Counted from the stretch's first letter, positions 7,241-16,043 are shown. The stretch is DNA of 64,000 bases from Erythrobacter sp. BLCC-B19 (GCF_028621955.1 NZ_CP117516.1:372001-436000), one strand, 5' to 3'. The notes: generated from the sequence alone by a model not told the origin. Numbers and translations are program-made.

Positions 7241-9970
7241 ATGCCCTACGGCAAGCGCCTGGCAGGCCTGCTGCTTCTCACCACCGCGCTGACTGTGCCG
7301 TCGGTGCTCCACGCGCAGGAAACGCCGCCCGAGGAGACCGAGGCGCAGCCTGTCGAGGCCTCGCCCGCGGACGCGCCCGAAGGCGAGCCGCCCGCCGAAG
7401 AGCTGCAGGAGACCGACATCTCGCTGCCCGGCGGTGGGATCATCGTCACCGGCCGCCGCAGCCGCGATCCGGCGCGCACCTCGGGCCAGGTATTGAGCGT
7501 TCTGTCGGAAGCCGACATCGCCCGCACCGGGGAAGGCGACATCGCCGGCGCCCTCGCCCGCGTCAGCGGCCTCTCGCTGGTGGGCAATGGCCGCGTCTTC
7601 GTGCGGGGCTTGGGCGATCGCTATTCGCTTGCCCTCCTCAACGGCCTGCCGCTCCCCAGCCCCGAACCGCTGAGCCGCGTCGTCCCGCTCGACATCTTCC
7701 CGACCAGCGTGATCGCCTCGTCGCTGGTGCAGAAGACCTATTCGGCCAACTTCCCGGGTGAATTCGGCGGCGGGGTGATCAACCTCACCACCAAGGCGAT
7801 CCCGACCGAGACCTTCCTCACTGTCGGCTTCACCGGCAGCGGCGATACCGAGACGACCTTCGAGAACGGCCTTACCTATTTCGGGTCGGACTGGGATATG
7901 TTCGGCTTCGACAACGGCAACCGCGATTTCCCCACGGTTTTGCAGGACGCGATCGCCAGCGGGACGCGGATCAACGACCTCACCGCCGCGCAGCAGCGCC
8001 AGCTGGCCGGACAGATCATGCCGCTCAACCTGGTGACGCTCCAGAAGAACGATCACCTGCCGATCAATTTTGCCGCGAACATCACCGGGGGCACCTCCTT
8101 CGAAGTGGGTGACGGCAACTACCTCGGCATCATCGCGACCGCCGGGATCACCAACACCTGGCGCAACCGTTCGGTCATCAGCCAGCAGTTCGGCGATGCG
8201 CAGGCGGGGCAGATCCTGTTCGATTCGAAGAATTTCATCACCGACAACAAGGTGCTGGTGAACGGGCTGATCGGGCTCGGGCTCGACATCGGCGAGCACA
8301 CCATCCGCTGGACCAACCTCTACATCCGCGACACGCTCAAGACCGCGCGTCTCGCCACCGGCACCGACGCCTTCACCGACGTCGCGCGCCCGTTCGATTT
8401 CCAGACCCAGCAGACCGGCTGGTTCGAACGCCAGCTGATGGATTCGCAGATCGTCGCCGAATTCAACTTCGATGCCTTCGAGCTCGACCTGCGCGGCGGC
8501 TATGCCCGCACCGACCGCGAGGCGCCCTATAACGCCATCGTCCCCTATATCCGCACCAACATCCCCGGCGATCCCTTCGGCGACAAGTTCGTGGTCGATG
8601 TCGGCGCGCTGGTGGGCGGCACCGAGCGGATTCAGGTGGGCTTCGAAGACCTCACCGAAGAGCTGTGGTACGGCGGCGCGGACGTGACCTTCGATGTTAC
8701 CGACACGCTCTCGCTGACGGCAGGCTATGCCTATTCGGACACCACCCGGCGCTCATTGAGCTTCATCATCCGCCCGCTGATCGGCTCCTCGGCCGAATTC
8801 ACCACGCTGCTGCGCGCGCTCGGCCTGCGTCAGCCGGGGTTGATCATCAACGGCGCGACGCTGGCGACCGATGCCAATGGCAACGGCTTCTTCAACGTCA
8901 CCGTCTCCGACCCCACCCCCTTCCCGGTGTTCGACGCGGCGCTGACCGTGCACGCGGGCTATGGTCTGGCGCGCTACCGCCCGACCGACCGCCTCAGCAT
9001 CGAGGCGGGCGTGCGTTACGAAGACGGGCTTCAGGTCGCCGCCCCCGATCTCACCTTCGGCGGCGGCAACCTTGCCAACCCGACCCGCATCGCCAACGAC
9101 TATTTCCTGCCCTCGGCAACGATCACCTGGGAAGCGATCGACGATCTGCAGCTGCGCCTCTCGGCCTCACAGACCATCGCCCGCCCGCAGTTCCGCGAGC
9201 TGGTGGAGCAGACCTATTTCGATCCGGAATCGAACCGCCGTTTCCGCGGCAACCCGTTCCTGCAGGACAGCGAGCTGATCAACGTCGAAGCGCGCGCCGA
9301 ATATTACCTCGGCGGGCCCAAGAAGGTGAGCCTTGCGGGCTTCTTCAAGAAGATCGACAACCCGATCGAAAACTTCCTGATCACCGCGCCGGGCATCATC
9401 GAGACGAGCTACGCCAACGCCCCTACCGCCGAACTCTACGGGGTGGAGCTGGATGGGTCATACGGTATCGATCTGGCGGATTGGGGCGGCTTCTTCGAGA
9501 CCAAGCAGTTCCTGATCATCGCCAACTACACCTACACCCAGTCGGAAATCAGCGTTGGTGCGACCGATCTGGCCCCGATCCCCGGCGCAACCGGGCAGCT
9601 CGCCAGCCAGCTGTTCGACGACGGCGCGCCGCTGGTCGGCCAGTCGGACCACGTCGCCAACCTCTCGCTCGGGATCGAGGATCTCGACAAGGTGCAGCAG
9701 TTCACCGTGCTGCTGAACTACGCGAGCGAGCGCGTGACCCTGCGCGGCGGGGCGCTGCCCGATGTGGTGGAAGACCCGGGCCTGACCGTCGACATCGTCG
9801 CGCGGTCGGAAGTGAAGCTGGGCGGGTTGCCGCTCGAACTGAGCTTCGAGGCGCGCAACATCTTCGGGCGCGACAATTTCGAGTTCCAGGAAGTGAACGG
9901 CAACCGCGCCGAACTCAACACCTTCCAGGTCGGCACCAGCTTCGCCTTCGGGGTGAAGGCGGAGTTCTGA
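7241..9970 (+). CDS. TonB-dependent outer-membrane receptor
   Basis: 909-aa outer-membrane receptor with a signal peptide (cut near VLHAQ), a Pro/Glu-rich spacer, then a TonB-box-like IIVTGRR and a plug domain (about residues 75-190: VLSVLSEADIARTGEGDIAG, GRVFVRGLGDRYSLALLNGL). The remainder is a 22-strand-type barrel with alternating aromatic strands, ending in an aromatic C-terminus (TSFAFGVKAEF) typical of outer-membrane proteins. The ATG at 7241 is preceded by GAGGGGG. It is probably cotranscribed with the lipoprotein and ends at a strong terminator. The substrate is unknown; the upstream Pho-box-like repeats point to a phosphate-linked ligand. Confidence 0.92.
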   Translation: MPYGKRLAGLLLLTTALTVPSVLHAQETPPEETEAQPVEASPADAPEGEPPAEELQETDISLPGGGIIVTGRRSRDPARTSGQVLSVLSEADIARTGEGDIAGALARVSGLSLVGNGRVFVRGLGDRYSLALLNGLPLPSPEPLSRVVPLDIFPTSVIASSLVQKTYSANFPGEFGGGVINLTTKAIPTETFLTVGFTGSGDTETTFENGLTYFGSDWDMFGFDNGNRDFPTVLQDAIASGTRINDLTAAQQRQLAGQIMPLNLVTLQKNDHLPINFAANITGGTSFEVGDGNYLGIIATAGITNTWRNRSVISQQFGDAQAGQILFDSKNFITDNKVLVNGLIGLGLDIGEHTIRWTNLYIRDTLKTARLATGTDAFTDVARPFDFQTQQTGWFERQLMDSQIVAEFNFDAFELDLRGGYARTDREAPYNAIVPYIRTNIPGDPFGDKFVVDVGALVGGTERIQVGFEDLTEELWYGGADVTFDVTDTLSLTAGYAYSDTTRRSLSFIIRPLIGSSAEFTTLLRALGLRQPGLIINGATLATDANGNGFFNVTVSDPTPFPVFDAALTVHAGYGLARYRPTDRLSIEAGVRYEDGLQVAAPDLTFGGGNLANPTRIANDYFLPSATITWEAIDDLQLRLSASQTIARPQFRELVEQTYFDPESNRRFRGNPFLQDSELINVEARAEYYLGGPKKVSLAGFFKKIDNPIENFLITAPGIIETSYANAPTAELYGVELDGSYGIDLADWGGFFETKQFLIIANYTYTQSEISVGATDLAPIPGATGQLASQLFDDGAPLVGQSDHVANLSLGIEDLDKVQQFTVLLNYASERVTLRGGALPDVVEDPGLTVDIVARSEVKLGGLPLELSFEARNIFGRDNFEFQEVNGNRAELNTFQVGTSFAFGVKAEF

Positions 9971-9999
9971 TCAGCTGTCTCCCACAGTCACAACCTGAG

Positions 10000-10029
10000 A
10001 AGGCCGCCCCTCACCGGGCGGCCTTTTTT
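10000..10029 (+). terminator. Rho-independent terminator after the TonB receptor
   Basis: Perfect 10-bp stem AAGGCCGCCC (10000-10009) / GGGCGGCCTT (10016-10025) with a 6-nt loop, followed by a T-run. It ends the lipoprotein/receptor transcript. The 156 bp from 10030 to 10185 show nothing further. Confidence 0.9.
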
Positions 10030-10185
10030 GTTGAAGCGTCCGGTTCTGGGGGCGCAGGCTCTCTGCGTGGATCGCGGAAGGTGGATGGGGAGCGGAAGTG
10101 CGGGTTTGGGACACCGGAACGCCGTCGCCTAGCGGTGTTTCACAGACCAGTAGGCCGTTACGCTGCCCTCATGCAGGTCACCCGA

Positions 10186-10740
10186 TCATTCGGCCCGTTG
10201 GGAGGCGATCTGCATCATCTCGGCCACAAACGCCTCGCTATCGCGCGGCATCAAGGTGCCCGAAGCGTTGAGTGACAGGCCGCCGTGCAGCAGCATCCAT
10301 GAGCGCATGACCCTCCGGCGGGCTTGATCGGGATCGGCCTCGCCATCGGCCAGGGCCGCCAGTGCCAGCGCAATCACCTGCTGCCGGGCGATCTGGAGCC
10401 GTTCACAGCCTAAACCCGCGTCGGCCCGCTGGCGCATCATCAGCGCATAAAGCTGCGGATATTCCAGTCCGAAGCGCAAATAGGTTTCCATGAATCGCGG
10501 TGGCGAAAGGCTTGCCGAAAGCCGTTCGGCGAGCATCTTGAAGCCGTTGGCACTCAATTCGCGCAGCAGACCTTCGCGGTCTTGGAAGTGATGATGAAGC
10601 GTGCGGTGGGCGACCCCCATCTTCTGGGCGATGTTGCGCATCGAGAGCCCCTGTTCGCCCACCTCCTCCAGCAGCTGAAGAGTGATCGCGAGGCACTCGG
10701 CGCGCACATCCCCATGGCGGTAGGTCGCCCGCCCGGTCAT
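10186..10740 (-). CDS. TetR/AcrR-family transcriptional regulator
   Basis: 184-aa repressor. The N-terminal HTH is clear (about residues 28-55: LSMRNIAQKMGVAHRTLHHH). The C-terminal helical domain contains HGGLSLNASGTL, found in TetR proteins of the TetR_C_13 kind. Its ATG overlaps the stop of the thioesterase (ATGA), so the pair is one operon, and a palindrome just upstream of the thioesterase may be its operator. The ligand is unknown, but an acyl-CoA or aromatic-CoA is plausible from the partner. Confidence 0.88.
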   Translation of the reverse strand: MTGRATYRHGDVRAECLAITLQLLEEVGEQGLSMRNIAQKMGVAHRTLHHHFQDREGLLRELSANGFKMLAERLSASLSPPRFMETYLRFGLEYPQLYALMMRQRADAGLGCERLQIARQQVIALALAALADGEADPDQARRRVMRSWMLLHGGLSLNASGTLMPRDSEAFVAEMMQIASQRAE

Positions 10741-11186
10741 CCCAGCTTTTTCAGGTGCCAGGCCACTGTCATGTTGGCTACCTCCTCGCCCGCCTCGTCC
10801 GTCATCGTCACGCGGATATCAAAGGCGATCTTGCTCTCGGCGTCCAGTTTCGCGGACAGCGCGTCCACATCCTGATCGATGGCGCTCATGGCCGTAATCG
10901 TTCCCTTGGCAACGCGGGTGTATTTGATCTGGGCCGAGCCAGCCACGGGCCTGATCGTTGCAAGACGGGTGGCAAAGGCACCCGCCATCGCCGCGCCCGA
11001 CGCCGCTTCTCCCAGAGTGAATAGCGCGCCTGCGTGCTGCGAGGCGATGTGGTTCACGCTGGTCGACGTTTGCGGGAGGCGCGCCGTTGCCTTGCCGTTG
11101 GCGACTTCGACGATCTCGACGCCGACGTGGGTGGCAAAGGGAACGGTCTTGGCAAGCTGCGCACGGATCATTTCGAAGATTGTCAT
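10737..11186 (-). CDS. Hotdog-fold thioesterase (DUF4442/PaaI-like)
   Basis: 149 aa from the ATG at 11186 (MTIFEMIRAQ). A TTGAGGT site lies just upstream, which makes it a better start than two in-frame alternatives at 11207 and 11246. It shows the single hotdog domain with the HAGALFTLGEAASGAAM helix and the closing VTMTDEAGEEVANMTVAWHL strands. Such proteins hydrolyse small or aromatic acyl-CoA thioesters. It is the first gene of an operon with a TetR regulator that probably controls both. Confidence 0.8.
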   Translation of the reverse strand: MTIFEMIRAQLAKTVPFATHVGVEIVEVANGKATARLPQTSTSVNHIASQHAGALFTLGEAASGAAMAGAFATRLATIRPVAGSAQIKYTRVAKGTITAMSAIDQDVDALSAKLDAESKIAFDIRVTMTDEAGEEVANMTVAWHLKKLG

Positions 11187-11199
11187 TGCGTACCTCAAT

Positions 11200-11214
11200 T
11201 TATCCATTGGATAA
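11200..11214. promoter_or_regulatory. Palindromic operator candidate for the TetR regulator
   Basis: TTATCC-ATT-GGATAA, a perfect 6-bp inverted repeat 14 bp upstream of the thioesterase start, in an AT-rich patch. The position fits autoregulation by the operon's TetR protein. This is inferred from position only. Confidence 0.5.
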
Positions 11215-11527
11215 TTATTGGTCGCAAGTCCGGGGCTGCCTGTCAAGCGATGGCAGGGCTGATTTGAGCGCTCATTCGATTGCTGGAATGTCCGCCTCGG
11301 GGTCGCTTCTCAAACGCCCGTCTTTGGCCTGCGCCCGGCGGTTACGGCCAATTTCCTACACCCGCGCCAGCCATTATCGTCGCGCCCGGCTCTTTCCCAT
11401 TGTTCTGCCCGGCCTGCGAGGCCGTTTGCCACCATAGGTGCGTTCTTTGCGCCGCGCGTCCGTGTCCGTCCGCTTGCGCAAATCGGGTTTAGATTATTGT
11501 TTATTATATGAAATTACTGATGTTGGT

Positions 11528-11548
11528 AAGTTGACACGGTGTCAACTT
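11528..11548. promoter_or_regulatory. Near-perfect 21-bp palindrome in a 376-bp gene-free stretch
   Basis: AAGTTGACAC (11528-11537), one spacer G, GTGTCAACTT (11539-11548). It sits in an AT-rich island (about 11490-11560) between the response regulator stop and the thioesterase promoter region. It has no T-run in either direction, so an operator is likelier than a terminator. The rest of 11215-11590 holds no convincing gene. Confidence 0.5.
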
Positions 11549-11590
11549 TGTAACGCTTATTTGCGCAAGCCGTCGCGCCGCGCCGGGCGC

Positions 11591-12265
11591 TCACCCCAGA
11601 TCGAAGACATACCCCAGCGACCGGACGGTGCGCAGCGGGTTGCCGCCGCCCGCCGCCTTGATCGCGCGCCGGAGCCGGCCGATCCACACGTCGACCGTGC
11701 GCTCGTCGATCGGGGGTTCGCGCTTGCCGAGACCGGCGATCAAATCCTCGCGGGTGAGAACCTTGTTGGGGTTCTCGGCGAGGAAACGCAGCAGGCGGAA
11801 CTCGTTGGGGCGCAGGGTAATCGGCTCACCCGCCCAGCGAGCCTGAAGCGCGGCCATGTCGATCACCAGCGCGCCGAGTTCGAACTTCTGGGTCGCGTGG
11901 CGCTCACTCCCGCGCGATTGCAGCGCCAGCACCCGGTCGAGCACGGCGGTGCGGGTGAGCGGGCCGATCACGTAATCATCCGCCCCGGCGCGCAGCGCAC
12001 GGCGGCGATCCTCGGCATCGTCGGCCTCCAGCACCATGGTGACATGGGCGTCCATCGTGCGCGGATCGGCACGCAACCGGCGGCACATTTCGAGGCCTGC
12101 GAGTTCGGGCATGACCCAGTCGATGAAGGCCCACATCGGCCCTTCGACCAGCCGCCGCGGCCCGTCCGGCCCCAATCGGTCGAAGGTGAAGCGCCGCTGA
12201 TCATGCACGAAGTCCTCAAGGCTTTCGCCGAGTTCTCCGGTGAGGAAGATATTGACGACATCCAT
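11591..12265 (-). CDS. OmpR/PhoB-type winged-helix response regulator with degenerate receiver
   Basis: 224-aa transcription factor. The C-terminal winged helix is canonical (about residues 128-222: ITLRPNEFRLLRFLAENPNK, LTREDLIAGLG, ERTVDVWIGRLRRA, RTVRSLGYVF). The receiver keeps the phospho-acceptor-like Asp in FIDWVMPEL and the GADDYV motif. It lacks the N-terminal acidic pair (the start reads MDVVNIFLTGELGES) and the conserved Lys (GPL in place of TKPF), so phosphorylation is doubtful. No histidine kinase lies beside it. It could act without phosphorylation, like atypical response regulators. Confidence 0.85.
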   Translation of the reverse strand: MDVVNIFLTGELGESLEDFVHDQRRFTFDRLGPDGPRRLVEGPMWAFIDWVMPELAGLEMCRRLRADPRTMDAHVTMVLEADDAEDRRRALRAGADDYVIGPLTRTAVLDRVLALQSRGSERHATQKFELGALVIDMAALQARWAGEPITLRPNEFRLLRFLAENPNKVLTREDLIAGLGKREPPIDERTVDVWIGRLRRAIKAAGGGNPLRTVRSLGYVFDLG

Positions 12266-12372
12266 CTGCTGCGTGCCCCGCTTTCATGGCGGGATTGGCG
12301 CAGGTGTGTGACGCGATTGTGACTGCTTTTCAGTTGGGTGTAACAATCGGGAATGCGCTGGGGGGAACAGGG

Positions 12373-13113
12373 TCAGGCGAGCGTCAGCCCGCCATCGACC
12401 ACCAGCGTCTGCCCGGTGATGTAGGCGCTCAAGGGTGAGGCGAGAAACAGCGCGGCCCCCGCCATGTCCTCGGGCGTGCCCATGCGGCGCAGGGGGATGC
12501 GCTTGAGGCTCGCTTCGAGACGTTCGGGGTGATCAGTGGTGACGGAAGTGAGCTTGGTCGGCACCAGCCCCGGCGCGATGCCGTTGACCCGGATGCCGTC
12601 GCGCGCCCATGCCTCGCCCAGCGTCTTGGTAAGGCTCGCGGCGCCCGCCTTCGATGCCGCATAGGCGGGGGTGCCGATGGTCGATTTGAACGCGGCGACC
12701 GAGGAGACGATGATGATCCTCCCCTGCGTTTCCGCCAAGGCAGGGTGGAAGGCGCGGGCGGCGTCCATCACCGAATTGAGGTTGATGTCGACCACCTGAT
12801 CCCACCCCTCGCGGGTGAACTCCTGCCGCCCGTAGCGCACCGTGCCCTGACACAGCACCAGCACGTCGAGCGGCCCGAAGCCCTCCGCCAACCGCCCCGC
12901 CGCGTCACGGTCGGTGAGGTCGAGCTGGCGGTAATCGAGGCCGGTGAAGTCGCTGTCCTCGGCCTCGAGATAGTCGCCGAAATCGGGGCGCGTGCCGGTG
13001 ACGGTCACGCTCGCGCCGCGCGCGCGGAAGCCGTGCGCGATGCCGTTGCCGATCCCGCTCGACCCGCCGATGACGAGGACGCGCTGGCCGGTGAAGTCGA
13101 GTTCGCCTGCCAC
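12373..13113 (-). CDS. Short-chain dehydrogenase/reductase (SDR)
   Basis: 246-aa classical SDR. The NAD(P)-binding GGSSGIG is at residues 16-22, the active-site Ser lies in the IIIVSSVAAF strand, and the catalytic YAASK motif is at about 150. The C-terminal ITGQTLVVDGGLTLA is typical. It begins 1 bp after the acyl-CoA dehydrogenase stop, so the two are cotranscribed, and a 3-hydroxyacyl or 3-oxoacyl substrate in fatty-acid breakdown is likely. The exact substrate is unknown. Confidence 0.9.
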   Translation of the reverse strand: MAGELDFTGQRVLVIGGSSGIGNGIAHGFRARGASVTVTGTRPDFGDYLEAEDSDFTGLDYRQLDLTDRDAAGRLAEGFGPLDVLVLCQGTVRYGRQEFTREGWDQVVDINLNSVMDAARAFHPALAETQGRIIIVSSVAAFKSTIGTPAYAASKAGAASLTKTLGEAWARDGIRVNGIAPGLVPTKLTSVTTDHPERLEASLKRIPLRRMGTPEDMAGAALFLASPLSAYITGQTLVVDGGLTLA

Positions 13114-13114
13114 G

Positions 13115-14257
13115 TCAGATACTCCGCGAGATCACTTCCTTCATGATCTCGTTGGTCCCGCCGAAGATCCGCGTCACGCGCGCATCGCGCCAAAGGCGGG
13201 CGATGGCATATTCGTTCATGTAGCCCGCCCCGCCGTGGAGTTGCAGTGCGGTGTCGCAGCATTCCCACTGGAGGTCGGTGTGCCACAGCTTGGCCGCGGA
13301 GGCCTCGTCGGTGGTGAGCTCGCCCGCGAGATGCTTGCGGATCGCCCAGTCCAAGTGCGCCCAGCCCACCTGCAGCTTGGCTTTGAGGTCGGCGAGCGTG
13401 AACTTGGTGTTCTGGAACTCGAACACGGTCTTGCCAAAAGCCTTGCGATCCTTGGTGAACTTCACCGCCTCGTCAAACGCCCGCTGCGCCGCCGCCTGCG
13501 CGCCGACCGCGATGCCGAGGCGCTCCTGCGGCAGCTCTTCCATCAGGTGCACAAAGCCCATGCCTTCCGCGCCGAGGATATTGGTCATCGGCACGCGGCA
13601 ATCGTTGAAGAACAGCTCCGAGGTATCGGCGGCGTGCTGCCCGATCTTGTCGAGATTGCGCCCGCGCTCGAAGCCGGGGGTGTCGGCGTCGACCAGCACG
13701 AGGCTGATCCCCTTCGCGCCCTTCTCGGGATCGGTCTTGGCGACAACGATCACGCAATCGGCGTTCTGGCCGTTGGTGATGTAGGTCTTCGAGCCGTTGA
13801 TGACGAGGTGATTGCCGTCCTTCTTCGCCGTGGTGCGGATGCCCTGAAGGTCGGAGCCTGCGCCCGGCTCGGTCATGGCAATCGCGGTGATGATGTCGCC
13901 GCTGACCATGCCGGGGAGATACTTGGCGCGCTGTTCTTCGTTGCCGAGGCGCTCGAAGTAGTTGGCGGTGATATCGTTCTGGAGCGTGAAGCCCGCCGAA
14001 GAGCCGAGGTAGCTGAGCTCCTCGGTCAGCACGCAGTTGAACCCGAAATCGAGGCCGAGCCCGCCGTTCTCCTCCTTCACCGTCATGCACAGCATCCCGG
14101 CATCGCCCATCTTTTTCCACACGTCGCGCGGGACGATGCCGTTCGCCTCATGCTCGTCCATGTGCGGGGCAAGATGTTCCGCGAAGACCTTGCGGACAGT
14201 GTCGCGGAAGGCCTCGTGGTCTTCGTTATAGGCGGTGCGATAGGAGGTCGCGAGCAT
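13115..14257 (-). CDS. Acyl-CoA dehydrogenase, long-chain (ACADL) type
   Basis: 380-aa FAD enzyme that introduces the alpha-beta double bond into acyl-CoA in beta-oxidation. The FAD/substrate motifs are present (AIAMTEPGAGSDL, ITNGQNAD) and the C-terminus reads GYMNEYAIARLWRDARVT then FGGTNEIMKEVI. The second motif has Gly where short- and medium-chain enzymes carry the catalytic Glu of YEGT. The Glu in LPQERLGIA occupies the long-chain/isovaleryl-type catalytic position. The SDR follows immediately. Confidence 0.92.
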   Translation of the reverse strand: MLATSYRTAYNEDHEAFRDTVRKVFAEHLAPHMDEHEANGIVPRDVWKKMGDAGMLCMTVKEENGGLGLDFGFNCVLTEELSYLGSSAGFTLQNDITANYFERLGNEEQRAKYLPGMVSGDIITAIAMTEPGAGSDLQGIRTTAKKDGNHLVINGSKTYITNGQNADCVIVVAKTDPEKGAKGISLVLVDADTPGFERGRNLDKIGQHAADTSELFFNDCRVPMTNILGAEGMGFVHLMEELPQERLGIAVGAQAAAQRAFDEAVKFTKDRKAFGKTVFEFQNTKFTLADLKAKLQVGWAHLDWAIRKHLAGELTTDEASAAKLWHTDLQWECCDTALQLHGGAGYMNEYAIARLWRDARVTRIFGGTNEIMKEVISRSI

Positions 14258-14417
14258 GGGGGTTCTCTCCGGCAGATGGGTTTTGATTTGCCATGAGTGA
14301 ACCGTGCGGGGGCGCGGGGGTCAAGTGCGAAATTGGGGGTGGGGTTGCTCGTGTGCCTAGCCCTGACGCATAGGGCGTGTATGAACTCTGTGAATTTAAC
14401 CGCATACGGTGCCAAAG

Positions 14418-14888
14418 ATGGTAGAACCTGTAATCGTTAGCTTTCTGAACGACTACTTCCGTCTTCTAGACAGGATTTTTAGCCTGCTTTTTGGCTCTCT
14501 TTGGCCAAAATCCGTGTTTAGTGAACTACGCGCAAACCCGGGCGGCACTATCGACGAGCGGCTCGCTAAAATCGAAGTGGCTAAGCAAAACCTGCTTGAA
14601 GGCCTAAGCGCACTAGACGAACTTAAATTGGAAGCAGACCAAAATAAGAAGACACTTGCGAGCGCTCTAGAGACCATAAGAGAGCTTGAAAGCAAAAAAA
14701 CCGAAGCTCAAGAGGAATTGAACGCACTTCGTCAGGTTGCAGATTTAGACACTGCGACACTAAAAAAGCTATTTGACGTTCCGACCTCAGGACGGATTTG
14801 GCGAGAGAGATTCTACGGACTTCTTACAGGTATCGTAGCGTCATTGATCGCCGCCTACCTTTGGCAAATTGCGTTCCCTGCCAAGTAG
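14418..14888 (+). CDS. Orphan coiled-coil protein with C-terminal membrane segment; lower GC than neighbours
   Basis: 156 aa from the ATG (a GTG three codons earlier is possible). The protein begins with a hydrophobic/aromatic amphipathic stretch (LNDYFRLLDRIFSLLFGSLW). A long charged coiled coil follows (about residues 45-120, with repeated Glu/Lys/Leu spacing), then a single C-terminal transmembrane helix (FYGLLTGIVASLIAAYLWQI). Codon use and base composition are clearly more AT-rich than in the flanking genes, which suggests recent acquisition. I do not recognise the family. It stands alone between convergent and divergent neighbours. Confidence 0.65.
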   Translation: MVEPVIVSFLNDYFRLLDRIFSLLFGSLWPKSVFSELRANPGGTIDERLAKIEVAKQNLLEGLSALDELKLEADQNKKTLASALETIRELESKKTEAQEELNALRQVADLDTATLKKLFDVPTSGRIWRERFYGLLTGIVASLIAAYLWQIAFPAK

Positions 14889-14944
14889 GCACGTCGAAGT
14901 CGAAAGCGAGGACCAAGATCGGCAAGCGCTGCCCTGTGAGGCTC

Positions 14945-15085
14945 TAGGCCCCAGCTTTCGCGGGGGTGACGGGGTGAGGTTGGAGCTTACAATTCTTCGT
15001 CACCCCGGACTTGATCCGGGGCTAGGCTTCTTCTTCGCAATGTCCGGTCGAAAGGTAGCCAAACCCCGTGTCAAGCACGGGGCGA
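14945..15085. repeat. REP-like cluster of three GC-rich hairpins
   Basis: Three short inverted repeats stand in tandem: CCCC/GGGG around an AGCTTTCGC core (about 14950-14968), CCCCGGA-CTTGA-TCCGGGG (15003-15021), and CCCCGTG-TCAAG-CACGGGG (15064-15082). The second and third have loops that are reverse complements (CTTGA / TCAAG), so they form an opposed pair like a BIME. Such elements are common between genes in sphingomonads and relatives. This accounts for most of the 207-bp gap. Confidence 0.75.
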
Positions 15086-15095
15086 CGGGAGTGGG

Positions 15096-15911
15096 TTACC
15101 CCACAAACGCCCGCTCGATGACGAACTGCCCCGGCTTGTTGTTCGCGCCTTCCTCGAAGCCGCGGCGTTCCAGATCGGCGGCGTGGTCCTTGATCATCGC
15201 CATGCTGCCGCACAGCATCACGCGGTCTTCCTCGGGCACAAACCGTTGCGGGCCCTTCGACTGCTCGAACAGACGCCCATCGTCGATCAGCGCCTGGATG
15301 CGGCCCTGGGTGCGGAAGGGTTCGCGGGTGACGGTGGGCACGTAGATCATCCGCGCGCGGTCTTCGTCCTCGAGCAGCGGGTCGCCTTCGAGCTTCGATT
15401 CCAGCAACTCGCGATAGGCGAGCTCGTTCACGTTGCGCACCGAGTGCACCACGATCACTTCCTCGAACATCTGGTAGACCTCGGGATCGCGCACGAGGCT
15501 CATGAACGGCGCAAGGCCGGTGCCGGTCGAGAGCATGAACAGCCGCTTGCCCGGCAGCAGCGCGTCGGTGACGAGGGTGCCGGTCGGCTTCTTGCCGAGG
15601 TAGATCGGATCGCCGACCTGAATGTGCTGGAGCCGCGAGGTCAGCGGGCCGTCCTGCACCTTGATCGACAGGAATTCGAGCTCCTCGGCGTAGGAGGGCG
15701 AGGCGACCGAATAGGCGCGCAGCAGCGGCTTGCCGTTGTCGCCGGGCAGACCGATCATCACGAACTCGCCCGAACGGAAGCGGAAGCTCGCCGGGCGGGT
15801 CATCTTGAGGCTGAACAGCCCGTCGCACCAGTGGTGGACATCGGTGATGGTCTCGACCGAGAGCGCCGCGCTTTCGGTGAACTGGTCGCGGGTCAGAGCG
15901 GTTTGGGTCAC
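15096..15911 (-). CDS. fpr: Ferredoxin--NADP+ reductase (FpR type)
   Basis: 271-aa FAD flavoenzyme moving electrons between NADPH and ferredoxin or flavodoxin. The FAD-binding RAYSVASP motif is at about residue 65, the NADP pyrophosphate motif is FMLSTGTGLAPFMSL, and a VMLCGSMAMIKD segment follows. The length matches bacterial subclass I FPRs. It has no partner in its operon and lies next to the iron transporter. FprA could supply reductant for iron release or for the AcsF cyclase, which is inference. Confidence 0.92.
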   Translation of the reverse strand: MTQTALTRDQFTESAALSVETITDVHHWCDGLFSLKMTRPASFRFRSGEFVMIGLPGDNGKPLLRAYSVASPSYAEELEFLSIKVQDGPLTSRLQHIQVGDPIYLGKKPTGTLVTDALLPGKRLFMLSTGTGLAPFMSLVRDPEVYQMFEEVIVVHSVRNVNELAYRELLESKLEGDPLLEDEDRARMIYVPTVTREPFRTQGRIQALIDDGRLFEQSKGPQRFVPEEDRVMLCGSMAMIKDHAADLERRGFEEGANNKPGQFVIERAFVG

Positions 15912-16043
15912 AAGGTGCCTCGAATACAGGTGTGCGCCGCCCGGAAGGGGCGGCCAGATTGGCGGCGCAAATGGACGTTTCCGCCCGGCGCTTCAAGCTA
16001 GATTAGCGATAGGGCGTGAAAGCGGGCCTTGATGCGGCGCAAA

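Noticed and set aside
11280..11492. Short plus-strand frame in the gap upstream of the thioesterase
   Set aside because: No ribosome site and low-complexity Arg/Ala/Pro composition; the stretch is better read as non-coding.
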